This document shows positions 28,390-37,282 of a stretch of 64,000 nucleotides of DNA, piece by piece; the first letter of the stretch is position 1, and every line of letters starts with the position of its first letter. The notes beneath the pieces were generated by a model. It was given only the letters and a program-made list of their open reading frames with translations. It had not been told where the DNA came from and did not search any database. Made by a program: the position numbers and the translations under genes. Location of the stretch: the NCBI RefSeq assembly GCF_003194385.1, contig NZ_LAPT01000036.1:1-64000 (forward strand), in the 5' to 3' direction. The DNA is from Pokkaliibacter plantistimulans. GTDB taxonomy: Bacteria; Pseudomonadota; Gammaproteobacteria; Pseudomonadales; Balneatricaceae.

Positions 28390-29901
28390 ATGAGTACTGA
28401 TCTGTCCTACTTCCTGATGCCCTGGCTGGATCCGTCGCTGATGATGCTGACGGCGCTGGGCACCTTTGCCGGTATCTATATCGGCGCCATTCCCGGCCTG
28501 TCGGTGACCATGGCTGTTTCCATCCTGATTTCCTTCACCTTCTCCTGGGAGGTCAACGACGCGCTGGCGCTGATGGTCGGGGTCTACATGGGCGGCGTCT
28601 ATGGTGGCTCGCGCACGGCCATTCTGCTCAATATTCCCGGCGCGCCATCGGCCATTGCCACCAGCTTTGATGGCTTCCCGCTGGCCAAGCTGGGGGAGGC
28701 GGGCAAGGCCATCGGCGTGACCACCGTGGTGTCCTTTATCGGCGGTATGGTCGGTATCGTGGTACTGGCGCTGGCAGCCCCGATGGTGGCGGATTTCGCC
28801 CTGATGTTCGCCCCCCGTGATTACCTGCTGCTGGCGGTGATGGGGCTGCTGCTGGTGGGCAGCATGTCGGGTGAATCACTGGCCAAGGGGCTGTTCTCCG
28901 GCGCGCTGGGGATCACCATCGGCATGGTGGGAATGGACCCGCTGACAGCCGAAGGCCGCTTCACCTTTGACAGTGTGACCCTGCTTGGCGGCATTCCTTA
29001 TGTGGTGGTGATGATCGGCATGTTCGGTATCTCCGAAGCCATCAGCCAGCTGCATCATCTGAAAGATGTGGTGATTCGTCAGGACGTGTCGAAGATCCTG
29101 CCGTCGTGGAGCACGGTGGTGAAGTACATTCCACTGTCCATCCGTACCTCTTTTATCGGTGTGATCATCGGGGCCCTGCCGGGGACCGGCGGTGACATTG
29201 CCGCGCTGTTTGCCTATGACCACGCCAAGCGTTCGGTGAAGAAGCCTTCCCGGCCGTTCGGACAGGGGGCCTATGAAGGGCTGGTAGCGCCGGAAGCGGC
29301 CAACAATGCCGCCGTCGGTGGTGCTTATATTCCGATGCTGACCCTTGGTATTCCGGGCGATGCGGTGACGGCCGTGATGATCGGCGCGCTCTATATCCAC
29401 GGCCTCAAACCCGGCCCGATGTTGATGATCGAAACGCCCCATCTGTTCTGGTTCAGTGTCGGCAACCTGACGCTGGCCAATATCTTCATGCTGATCTTCG
29501 GTCTGATGGGCATCCGCCTGTTCGCCAAGATCGTGGAGATTCCCAAGGGCGTGCTGATTCCCCTGATCGTGCTGTTGTCGGTGGTGGGGGCCTATGCCAT
29601 CAACAACAACGTGGTCGACATCTACTGGATGCTGGGCTTCGGTATCTTCGGTTATCTGCTGAAGATGTACGGTTTCCAGATCGGCCCGGTGATTCTCGGC
29701 GTGATTCTGGGGCCGCTGATGGATGTGTCTTACCGGCGCGCCATGATGTCGGTGAACAACACCCCTGACGCCTTCTTCATGGACCTGCTGACCAACCCGA
29801 TTTCCCTGGTGCTGACCCTGGCCATCCTGTTCATGCTGATCGGCCAGACACCATTGTGGACTAAGCTGAAAGCGGGTTTAGCTAAGGCCAAGGCGGCGTA
29901 A
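28390..29901 (+). CDS. tctA: Tripartite tricarboxylate transporter large membrane subunit (TctA)
   Basis: The 503-residue permease, with about 11-12 membrane segments and the TctA signatures GAIPGLSVTMAVSIL (near 31-45) and GALPGTGGDIAALFAYDHAKR (near 260-280). The ATG at 28390 has a purine-rich GGGGAAGGTGAG upstream. Together with tctB and tctC it makes a complete secondary importer. The next gene, quiC, starts 26 bases later and is probably in the same transcript. Confidence 0.92.
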   Translation: MSTDLSYFLMPWLDPSLMMLTALGTFAGIYIGAIPGLSVTMAVSILISFTFSWEVNDALALMVGVYMGGVYGGSRTAILLNIPGAPSAIATSFDGFPLAKLGEAGKAIGVTTVVSFIGGMVGIVVLALAAPMVADFALMFAPRDYLLLAVMGLLLVGSMSGESLAKGLFSGALGITIGMVGMDPLTAEGRFTFDSVTLLGGIPYVVVMIGMFGISEAISQLHHLKDVVIRQDVSKILPSWSTVVKYIPLSIRTSFIGVIIGALPGTGGDIAALFAYDHAKRSVKKPSRPFGQGAYEGLVAPEAANNAAVGGAYIPMLTLGIPGDAVTAVMIGALYIHGLKPGPMLMIETPHLFWFSVGNLTLANIFMLIFGLMGIRLFAKIVEIPKGVLIPLIVLLSVVGAYAINNNVVDIYWMLGFGIFGYLLKMYGFQIGPVILGVILGPLMDVSYRRAMMSVNNTPDAFFMDLLTNPISLVLTLAILFMLIGQTPLWTKLKAGLAKAKAA

Positions 29902-29927
29902 CAGGCCGGGGCGCGAGGAGTCTGGAT

Positions 29928-31838
29928 ATGAGAAAGGCCATTGCCACCGTCACCCTCTCCGGTGACCTGTATGAAAAGTTCGAAGCCTGTGCGGCAGCAG
30001 GCTATCAGGGCGTGGAAATCTTTGAAAACGACCTGATGCTGTTTGACCGAACGCCGGAAGAGGTGCGGGAACTGGCCCGTTCCTTTTCCCTCGATATCCT
30101 CTCCTTGCAGCCCCTGCGTGATTTCGAGGCGCTGCCCGAGGAGACCATGAAGAAGAACCTGCTGCGCGCGGCGCGCAAGTTCGAGCTGATGCAGCGCCTG
30201 GGGGCGCAGCATCTGCTGGTCTGCAGTAATACCTCGGCGCAGGCGCAGGACAATAACGAACAGGCGGCCGCTGATCTGGCCCGTCTGGCGGAAATGGGCA
30301 AGGCCCACGGTATTGCGGTGGGCTACAGCGCGCTGGCCTGGGGTCGGCACGTCAACCGTTATGAACAGGCCTGGGAGATCGTCCGCATGGCGGATCACTC
30401 CCATCTGGGTCTGGTAGTGAATTCCTTCCATCTGTTTGCCGCAGGCAGTGATCTGGCCCTGTTGCAGCAGTTACCGCTCAACAAGCTGAGCTATGTGCAG
30501 CTGGCCGATGCGCCCCGCCTGCAAATGGAAACCCTGCAGCTGAGCCGGCATTTCCGCTGCTTTCCCGGTCAGGGCGACATGCCGGTGCTTGAGCTGATGG
30601 CCTGTCTGCAGCAGCGTGGCTACCGCGGTTATATTTCCCATGAAATCTTCAACGATGACTTCCGCGCGGCACCGCCCAAACCCAAGGCAGTGGACGGCAT
30701 GCGCTCCATGCTGTGGATGGATGAGCAGCTGGCCCGTCAGTCCGAACAGGCCAGTGTGCTGGCCGAGCAGGAGGAAGTGGGTGTGCTGCCACCGCAGGCG
30801 TCGGTGGATGATCTGGAGTTTATCGAGTTTGCCATTGACGGTGAGGAAGCCGCCGAACTGACGGCGCTGCTGACAGGGCTGGGCTTCGAGGAAAGCCACC
30901 GGCATCGCTCCAAAGACGTCAGCCTGTGGCGGCAGGGGCAGATCAATCTGGTGCTGAACCACGAAATGGAAAGCATGGCGCACTCGCATTTCCTGCTGCA
31001 CGGGGTGTCCGTTTGTGCGCTAGGCTTCTCCACCCGCGATCTGGGCGCCATGCTCAGGCGTGCCGAATACTTCCTGTGCCCGCGCATGGGCAACAAGATC
31101 GGCCCCGGTGAGCTGAACATCCCGGCGGTGCGTGGGGTCGGCGACAGCGTGGTGTACTTTGTCGAGCACAGTGAGCGGCTGAAGTTCTACGACGTCGACT
31201 TCTTCCCGCTGAAACAGGCCAGCACCGCAGCACTCGGCCTGACGCGCATCGACCATATCGCCCAGACCGTCAATCCGGGGGATTTTCTCTCGGCGTCCTT
31301 CTTCTACAAGAGCGTGTTCGGGTTCGAGGTGGAGTCCAATCAGGACCTGTTTGACCTCTACGGCACGGTGGTCAGCCGCACCATTACCAATGCCGACAAG
31401 CGGGTGCGTATCCCGCTCAACATGTCAGCCAACCAGCAGTCGTCGTCCCAGCGCTTCCTGCGGCAGGCCAAGGGCTCGGGTATTCAGCAAATTGCTTTTG
31501 CCTGCGATGACATTTTCCACGCCGCCGAAGCCGTCGACCGCCGTTATGTGCTGCCGATTCCGGCCAACTATTACACCGAACTGGCGATCAAGTACGACCT
31601 CGACGAGGCGCTGGTCAGCCGTATGCAGGCGCTCAATATTCTCTATGACCGCAATGATGACGGTGAGTTTTTCCACCTCTATACCCGCGAGGTACACGGG
31701 GTGTTCTTCGAGATCCTGCAGCGGGCAGGGGGGTATGACCGCTACGGCGAAGTGAACTCCCATGTGCGCATGGGCTGCCAGTCGCGTGAGTACCGCGACA
31801 AGCAGCGCCGACTGGAAAGCCTGCTGGCCCTGTATTGA
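29928..31838 (+). CDS. quiC: 3-dehydroshikimate dehydratase QuiC (TIM barrel fused to HPPD-like domain)
   Basis: This enzyme dehydrates 3-dehydroshikimate to protocatechuate and so links quinate/shikimate use to the pca pathway. The 636 residues comprise an N-terminal xylose-isomerase-like TIM barrel (about 1-275) and a C-terminal pair of VOC modules like 4-hydroxyphenylpyruvate dioxygenase (about 295-620). This is the architecture of QuiC1 of Pseudomonas putida. The VOC part keeps the ligand-like RIDHIAQTV and the FFEILQR segment near 594-600. GAGGAG precedes the ATG. It follows tctA closely and precedes the TRAP genes. Quinate/shikimate dehydrogenase is not in the window. Confidence 0.88.
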   Translation: MRKAIATVTLSGDLYEKFEACAAAGYQGVEIFENDLMLFDRTPEEVRELARSFSLDILSLQPLRDFEALPEETMKKNLLRAARKFELMQRLGAQHLLVCSNTSAQAQDNNEQAAADLARLAEMGKAHGIAVGYSALAWGRHVNRYEQAWEIVRMADHSHLGLVVNSFHLFAAGSDLALLQQLPLNKLSYVQLADAPRLQMETLQLSRHFRCFPGQGDMPVLELMACLQQRGYRGYISHEIFNDDFRAAPPKPKAVDGMRSMLWMDEQLARQSEQASVLAEQEEVGVLPPQASVDDLEFIEFAIDGEEAAELTALLTGLGFEESHRHRSKDVSLWRQGQINLVLNHEMESMAHSHFLLHGVSVCALGFSTRDLGAMLRRAEYFLCPRMGNKIGPGELNIPAVRGVGDSVVYFVEHSERLKFYDVDFFPLKQASTAALGLTRIDHIAQTVNPGDFLSASFFYKSVFGFEVESNQDLFDLYGTVVSRTITNADKRVRIPLNMSANQQSSSQRFLRQAKGSGIQQIAFACDDIFHAAEAVDRRYVLPIPANYYTELAIKYDLDEALVSRMQALNILYDRNDDGEFFHLYTREVHGVFFEILQRAGGYDRYGEVNSHVRMGCQSREYRDKQRRLESLLALY

Positions 31839-32091
31839 TACGGGGCTCAGTACATAACAAAACAGCCTTGGCCGGTGTATCTGCCAGAGCACGTGACCTT
31901 TTTGACAGGGTGTCAGACCGGTCGCGCGCCACATCGATACAGCGGCAACTGTAAAAGCGCAGCCGGAAAACACCCCGGATCTGTGCCATAACACCCCGCA
32001 CGAGCCTATCAGGTACAGCTGGCCGGGCGGGGTGTAACGGGAGAATGAACAGGGACGTAAACCAACTAAAAACTACAACACAGGTGTATAT

Positions 32092-33096
32092 ATGAATCAC
32101 AAGCTCCTGACCAAGGCAGCCCTCGCGGCCGCCCTGTCCCTGACCACCGCTTATGCCAGTGCCACCACCACCCTGCGCTTCTCGCACTTCTGGCCGGCCA
32201 CCTCGGCCATTCACAAGGAGGTCTTCCAGGCCTGGGCCGATGATGTGGAAAAAGCCTCCAATGGCGAACTCAAGGTGCAGCTGTTCCCCTCCCAGACTCT
32301 GACCAAAGCGGATGCAGCCTATCAGGGCGCCGTCAACGGTATCTCTGATATCGCTGCCACTGCGCAAGGCTACACCGCCGGTCGTTTCCCGCTGACTCAG
32401 GTGGTAGAGCTGCCCGGCGTGTCACTCAGCGCCACTCAGGGTGGCTGCATCACCCAGTCGCTGTATGACAAGGGCATGCTGGCGGACGAGTACAAAGACT
32501 CCCATGTACTGTTCATGTTCTCCACCGGCCCCGGCTACATTCATACCACCGACAAGGAAGTGAAGGTGCCGGATGACCTCAAGGGTCTGCGTATCCGTCG
32601 CCCCAGCGCCGTGGTCGGCAAGATTCTCACTGAGCTGGGTGCACAGCCCATCGGTATGCCCGCACCGGAAATCTACTCTTCCATGCAGCGTGGTCTGCTC
32701 GATGGCGTCAGCCTGCCGTGGGAAGGCATGAAAACCTTCCGTCTCAATGAGCTGTCCAATCAGCACACCCAGGTGCCTTTCTACTCGCTGGTGTTCGTCG
32801 CCACCATGAACAAGAAGACCTATGACCGTCTGCCCGACAATCTGAAAAAGGTGATCGATGAGCATTCGGGTCTGGCCTGGTCGAAGAAAGCCGGTGAAGT
32901 CTTCGATGCCGAAGACAAGGCCGGTCGCGCCGAAGCCAAGGGCAATATCGTCGAGATCAACGATCCGCTGAACGATCCCAGCTGGGGTGGTCCGCTGAAC
33001 GCGGCCATCAAGGACTATCTGGGTGATCTGAAAGCGAAGAACGGTCAGGCGGTGTATGACGAGGCGCTGGCACTGCGCAGCCAGTGCGCGATGTAA
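32092..33096 (+). CDS. TRAP transporter binding protein (DctP family), copy 1
   Basis: A periplasmic solute-binding protein of 334 residues with a signal peptide cleaved after AYASA (about residue 22). DctP-family motifs include FSHFWPATSAIHKEVFQAWAD and the substrate-carboxylate-binding region RIRRPSAVVGKIL. It closely resembles the second binding protein at 35199, by eye about two thirds identical; both share an internal Cys (GCITQSLYD) and a C-terminal Cys, possibly a disulfide. It is followed by the two membrane genes. The ligand may be quinate, shikimate or dehydroshikimate, judging from quiC. Confidence 0.88.
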   Translation: MNHKLLTKAALAAALSLTTAYASATTTLRFSHFWPATSAIHKEVFQAWADDVEKASNGELKVQLFPSQTLTKADAAYQGAVNGISDIAATAQGYTAGRFPLTQVVELPGVSLSATQGGCITQSLYDKGMLADEYKDSHVLFMFSTGPGYIHTTDKEVKVPDDLKGLRIRRPSAVVGKILTELGAQPIGMPAPEIYSSMQRGLLDGVSLPWEGMKTFRLNELSNQHTQVPFYSLVFVATMNKKTYDRLPDNLKKVIDEHSGLAWSKKAGEVFDAEDKAGRAEAKGNIVEINDPLNDPSWGGPLNAAIKDYLGDLKAKNGQAVYDEALALRSQCAM

Positions 33097-33231
33097 CGAC
33101 CTGAATACGTTCTGACTCTGTCAGACGGACAGGCAGGGCCGCCGGGCCCTGCCCGCAGGTGATGCACTCTACCGGGGCAGTTGTTGCGGGCGTCAGCCCG
33201 AAGCCCGGGTAGTCAAGCGGGAGAAGAGGTT

Positions 33232-33759
33232 ATGTTCAAGTTGTTGCAGCTGTCGAAAGGGATGTCGTGGCTGTGTCTGGGTTTTGCCGGAATTGCCCTG
33301 GTTGGATTGATGGGGGTTACCGTCGTCGATGTGATTACCCGCTGGCTGTACAAGCTCACCTCGGGGGGTTTTGGTTTCACCATTGTCGGCAGTGTCGAGA
33401 TGGTGAAGTACCTGCTGTATTTTGCCCTGCTGTCTGCCATGGCTGCTTCGGTGGAGCGCGGGCAGGTGGTTGTTGAGCTGTTCACTCAGGCGCTGCCGGC
33501 ACGGGTCAAGGCGCTGATGGGCAGCTGCTATCTGATCGGTTTTACCGTCCTCGGTGCGGCGCTGGCCTACGGCTCCTGGGAGGAAGGCTTCAATTCGCTG
33601 GAATACGGCGAAGTAACGCAGGATCTGGCCCTGCCCATTGGTCCGGTGTATTTCGTCGCTGCCATCATGTTTGCGGTGATGGCCATTCGTACTCTGATTC
33701 ACACCCTGGCCGGACTGGCAGGGGTCGAGACCGGGCAGGAGGAACAGCATGAGCTCTGA
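33232..33759 (+). CDS. TRAP transporter small permease (DctQ)
   Basis: A 175-residue four-helix membrane subunit (helices near 15-35, 50-75, 95-115, 140-160). The frame opens at 33181, but ATG 33232 follows AGAGGT. Its end overlaps the DctM start by 11 bases, a sign of translational coupling. Confidence 0.87.
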   Translation: MFKLLQLSKGMSWLCLGFAGIALVGLMGVTVVDVITRWLYKLTSGGFGFTIVGSVEMVKYLLYFALLSAMAASVERGQVVVELFTQALPARVKALMGSCYLIGFTVLGAALAYGSWEEGFNSLEYGEVTQDLALPIGPVYFVAAIMFAVMAIRTLIHTLAGLAGVETGQEEQHEL

Positions 33760-35035
33760 GATGATCGGCGGTATGAGCATGGGTATCCTGCTGCTTCTGC
33801 TGGTGTTGCGTGTGCCCATTGCCCTCAGCATGCTGCTGGTGGGCTTTTTCGGTTTTGCGGCGGTGACCAGCATGGATGCAGCGATTTCCATGCTCAAGTC
33901 GGTGCCGCAGGAAGTGCTGGCCAACTATGACTACAGCGCGATTCCCATGTTTATCTTCATGGGCGTGCTGGCTTCTCACTCCGGTATGGCCAAGCAGCTG
34001 TTCAATGCGGCGCGCAGCATGTTCGGTGGCTGGCGCGGCGGTATGGCGCTGGCAGCGGTGAGTGCCTGCGGTGTGTTTTCCGCGATTTCCGGCTCTTCGC
34101 TGGCCACCGCCAGTACCATGAGCCGGGTTGCGCTGCCGGAGATGGAGCGCAGCGGTTATGCTCCCGGTCTGGCGGCTGGCACGCTGGCCGCCGGTGGCAC
34201 TCTGGGGATCATGATCCCACCCAGTATCGCCCTGCTGCTGTATGCCATCATCACCGAGCAGTCGGTGGGTGACATGTTCATGGCCGGTATCCTGCCCGGT
34301 CTGGCGGGTCTGCTGTTCTACATCATCACCGTTGCGGTGGTGGTCAAGTTCTGGCCGCATCTGGCGGGTGAAGCGGCGTCCACCACCTGGGCGGAGAAGT
34401 TCAGGGCCGTGCTCGGCATGGTGCCCTTTGCGCTGGTGTTCCTGATGATCATCGGCGGCATCTACGGCGGTATCTTCACGCCGACCGAGGCTGCCGCGGT
34501 CGGCGCCTTTATCACGCTGCTGTATGCCATCAGCCAGCATATCGGCTGGCAGGGCTTCATGCAGGCGGTGAAGGAAACCCTGATCCTTTCCAGCGTGATC
34601 TTCTTCATGCTGTTGGGTGCCACGGTATTCGGCTACCTGATCTCGGCATCGCGGATTTCCTTCTCCATCGTCGACTATGTGGTCAGTCTGAACATGACCA
34701 CTTTCGGCGTGATGGCCTGCATCCTGCTGATGTACTTCGTGCTGGGCTGCTTTATGGACTCCATCGCCATGCTGCTGCTGACCGTGCCGGTGGTGTTCCC
34801 CATCGTCGTCGGCATGGGCATTGATCCGGTGTGGTTCGGGGTGGTGACGGTACTGACGGTCGAGCTGGGGCTGATCACGCCGCCGGTGGGGATGAACGTC
34901 TTCGTCATTCAGGCCATGGCGCCGCACATTGCTATCAACAAGATATTCCGTGGGGTTACGCCGTTCATCATCTCGGACTTTGTGCGTCTTGGGGTGTTGC
35001 TGGCGTTTCCGATCATGGCTACGGCCTTTCTGTAA
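33749..35035 (+). CDS. TRAP transporter large permease (DctM)
   Basis: A 428-residue inner-membrane protein with about 12 helices and the DctM signatures IPMFIFMGVLASHSGMAKQ and GGTLGIMIPPSIALL. The start has an excellent AGGAGGA upstream within dctQ. It drives sodium-coupled uptake with DctQ and either of the two flanking binding proteins. Confidence 0.92.
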   Translation: MSSEMIGGMSMGILLLLLVLRVPIALSMLLVGFFGFAAVTSMDAAISMLKSVPQEVLANYDYSAIPMFIFMGVLASHSGMAKQLFNAARSMFGGWRGGMALAAVSACGVFSAISGSSLATASTMSRVALPEMERSGYAPGLAAGTLAAGGTLGIMIPPSIALLLYAIITEQSVGDMFMAGILPGLAGLLFYIITVAVVVKFWPHLAGEAASTTWAEKFRAVLGMVPFALVFLMIIGGIYGGIFTPTEAAAVGAFITLLYAISQHIGWQGFMQAVKETLILSSVIFFMLLGATVFGYLISASRISFSIVDYVVSLNMTTFGVMACILLMYFVLGCFMDSIAMLLLTVPVVFPIVVGMGIDPVWFGVVTVLTVELGLITPPVGMNVFVIQAMAPHIAINKIFRGVTPFIISDFVRLGVLLAFPIMATAFL

Positions 35036-35175
35036 CTGACAGGCACTGGCTCACGGGTGGTGAGCCTGTGCCATAAACCTGTTCGTTCCGTCCGTAGCGG
35101 GCGGGGGCGAATACCCGGAGTCTTTGTTCAGGTAACACCAACCGCAGTACTCACCGTCCGTCAAGCAACCGCAGT

Positions 35176-35186
35176 AACAACAACAA
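35176..35186 (+). promoter_or_regulatory. Catabolite-activity (Crc/Hfq) motif before TRAP binding protein 2
   Basis: AACAACAACAA fits AAnAAnAA with an extra repeat and ends four bases before AGAGG, the ribosome site. The placement matches known Hfq-Crc targets in pseudomonads. Confidence 0.55.
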
Positions 35187-35198
35187 TCAGAGGTGCTT

Positions 35199-36242
35199 AT
35201 GTCATTGAATTCTCGTTCCGTCGTTGCATCACGTCCTGCCCGCGCCTGGAAACGCGCCGCTCTCGGACTAGCACTGGCCTGTGCCGCTGGCTCCGCCAGT
35301 GCCACCACCACCCTGCGCTTTGCCCATATCTGGCCAACCACTGCCGCTATTCACAAAGAGGTGTTTCAGGCCTGGGCGGACACCGTGGAGAAAGAGTCCA
35401 ACGGTGAACTCAAGGTGCAGATCTTCCCGGCCCAGACCCTGACCAAATCCGACACCGCCTATCAGGGAGTGGTCAACGGTATCGCCGATATCACCGCCAT
35501 TGTGCAGGGCTATACCGCTGGTCGCTTCCCGCTGTCACAGGTAGTGGAACTGCCGGGGGTATCGATGAGTGCCAAGCAGGGCAGCTGTATCACCCAGTCA
35601 CTGTATGACGAAGGCAAGATCGCCAGTGAATACGCCGACAGCCATGTGCTGTACCTGTTTGCTTCCGGTCCGGGTTATATCCATACCAACGACAAGGTAG
35701 TGAAAACCCCGGAAGATCTGCAGGGCCTGCGTATCCGTCGTCCTACCGCGGTGGTGGGCAAGCTGCTGAGCGAGATGGGCGCACAGCCTGTCGGTCTGCC
35801 TGCACCGGAGATTTATTCTTCCATGCAGCGTGGCCTGCTGGATGGGGTGGCGATCAACTGGGAAGGGCTGAAAACCTTCCGTGTGTCCGAGCTGTCTAAC
35901 GAGCACACCGAAGTGCCGTTCTACTCGCTGGTGTTTGTCACCACTATGAACAAGAAAACCTATGATCGCCTGCCGGACAACCTGAAGAAGGTGATCGATG
36001 ACAACTCCGGCATGAAGTGGGCGATGAAGGCCGGAACGGTGTTTGCCGCGCAGGATGCCGAAGGCCGTGCCGAAGCCAAGGGCTCGATTCTTGAAGTGAA
36101 GGATCCGCTGGCCAGTGGCCCCTGGGCTGCGCCGCTGAAAAAGGCGACCGAAGGTTATCTGGATGAACTCAATGCCAGTGGCAAGAACGCCACCGAAGTC
36201 TATGACGAAGCCAAACGCCTGCAGGGTGAATGTGCTATCTGA
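35199..36242 (+). CDS. TRAP transporter binding protein (DctP family), copy 2
   Basis: A 347-residue periplasmic binding protein with a longer, Arg-rich N-terminal signal (RPARAWKRAALGLALA, cleavage after GSASA). It is a close paralogue of the gene at 32092. Differences cluster around the pocket (SAVV/TAVV, SLPWEG/AINWEG), so ligand range may differ. ATG 35199 follows AGAGG; a GTG at 35193 is in frame but lies inside it. It sits downstream of dctM and is followed by a clear terminator. The leader carries a Crc/Hfq-like motif. Confidence 0.88.
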   Translation: MSLNSRSVVASRPARAWKRAALGLALACAAGSASATTTLRFAHIWPTTAAIHKEVFQAWADTVEKESNGELKVQIFPAQTLTKSDTAYQGVVNGIADITAIVQGYTAGRFPLSQVVELPGVSMSAKQGSCITQSLYDEGKIASEYADSHVLYLFASGPGYIHTNDKVVKTPEDLQGLRIRRPTAVVGKLLSEMGAQPVGLPAPEIYSSMQRGLLDGVAINWEGLKTFRVSELSNEHTEVPFYSLVFVTTMNKKTYDRLPDNLKKVIDDNSGMKWAMKAGTVFAAQDAEGRAEAKGSILEVKDPLASGPWAAPLKKATEGYLDELNASGKNATEVYDEAKRLQGECAI

Positions 36243-36263
36243 TAGCTGGACTGTTAGATCACC

Positions 36264-36297
36264 AAAACGGCTCCCTTGATGAGCCGTTTTGCTTTTT
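36264..36297 (+). terminator. Terminator of the TRAP operon
   Basis: AAAACGGCTC and GAGCCGTTTT form a 10-bp stem, followed by GCTTTTTG. Confidence 0.88.
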
Positions 36298-36492
36298 GCT
36301 GGCCGCGTTAATGAATGTGGTGATGTTGTCCGTCGTCACTGGCAGCCCTTCCTCGGATACTTCTATACTGCATTGCACAAACCGAATTGAACCAGGCCAG
36401 CAGCCTGTCGCACTTGACCCGCGTTGAGTGCCGGGGTGGCTGGCGGCTGGGCGCCGTGTGCTACTGCGCCCGCATGACACAGGAGTGGCAGG

Positions 36493-37272
36493 ATGGCATT
36501 GGCAGTGGATTTGAAAGGTAAGGTCGGGTTGGTGCTGGGCATTGCCAACGAGCAGAGTATCGCCTTTGGCTGTGCGCAGGCATTGCGGCAGGCCGGTGCC
36601 GCGCTGTGCGTCACCTATCTGAATGACAAGGCCCGGCCCCATGTTGAACCGCTGGCGCAGCGGCTGCAGGCTGAGCTGCTGCTGCCCTGCGATGTGCGTC
36701 AGCCGGGGCAGCTGGAAGCGGTGTTTGCCGCCATGGCCGAACACTGGGGCAAGCTCGATTTTGTGGTGCATTCCATTGCCTGGTCGCCGCTGGATGAACT
36801 CCATGGGCGCCTGCTGGATTCCACTGCCGAGGGCTTTGCCCAGGCTATGGATGTGTCCTGCCATTCCTTTGTCCGCGCCGCCCGACTGGCCGAGCCGCTG
36901 ATGCAACAGGCAGGTGGCGGCACCTTACTGACCATGAGTTATTACGGCGCTGACAAGGTGGTGGCGCACTACAACCTGATGGGGCCGGTCAAAGCCGCGC
37001 TGGAAAGTGCCAGCCGCTATCTGGCTGCAGAGCTGGGCAGCAGCGGCATTCGTGTGCATGCTCTGTCGCCTGGGCCGATGCCGACCCGCGCAGCTTCAGG
37101 CATTGAGCAGTTTGACCAGCTGCTCGACAAGGGGCGTCATCATTCGCCGCTGCAACGTCTGGGTACGCCTGAGGATGTCGGTCATCTGGCCGCATTTCTG
37201 GTCAGTGATCTGGGTGCCCACCTCACCGGCAGCACGCTGTTTGTCGATGCCGGGCTGAATATCATGTCCTGA
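36493..37272 (+). CDS. Enoyl-ACP reductase, FabI-like SDR
   Basis: A 259-residue short-chain reductase of the FabI type, which reduces enoyl-ACP in fatty acid synthesis. Glycine-rich NAD site GIANEQSIAFG lies near 16-26, the SYYGAD segment near 148-153, and the Tyr-x6-Lys pair in YNLMGPVK (about 160-167). The TRAASG and FVDAGLNI motifs also fit. It is alone, not beside other fab genes, and is probably a secondary FabI; a paralogue elsewhere is expected but not seen. Its role in this catabolic neighbourhood is unknown. Confidence 0.82.
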   Translation: MALAVDLKGKVGLVLGIANEQSIAFGCAQALRQAGAALCVTYLNDKARPHVEPLAQRLQAELLLPCDVRQPGQLEAVFAAMAEHWGKLDFVVHSIAWSPLDELHGRLLDSTAEGFAQAMDVSCHSFVRAARLAEPLMQQAGGGTLLTMSYYGADKVVAHYNLMGPVKAALESASRYLAAELGSSGIRVHALSPGPMPTRAASGIEQFDQLLDKGRHHSPLQRLGTPEDVGHLAAFLVSDLGAHLTGSTLFVDAGLNIMS

Positions 37273-37282
37273 AATCGTGCGC

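Noticed and set aside
29928-31838. 4-hydroxyphenylpyruvate dioxygenase (hpd)
   Set aside because: The C-terminal VOC part is similar, but the fused TIM-barrel N-terminus and pca context identify a QuiC-type dehydroshikimate dehydratase.
33665-34927. A 420-codon open frame on the minus strand
   Set aside because: It is antisense to the DctM gene; the product is mostly His, Gln and Arg, typical of a shadow of membrane-protein codons.
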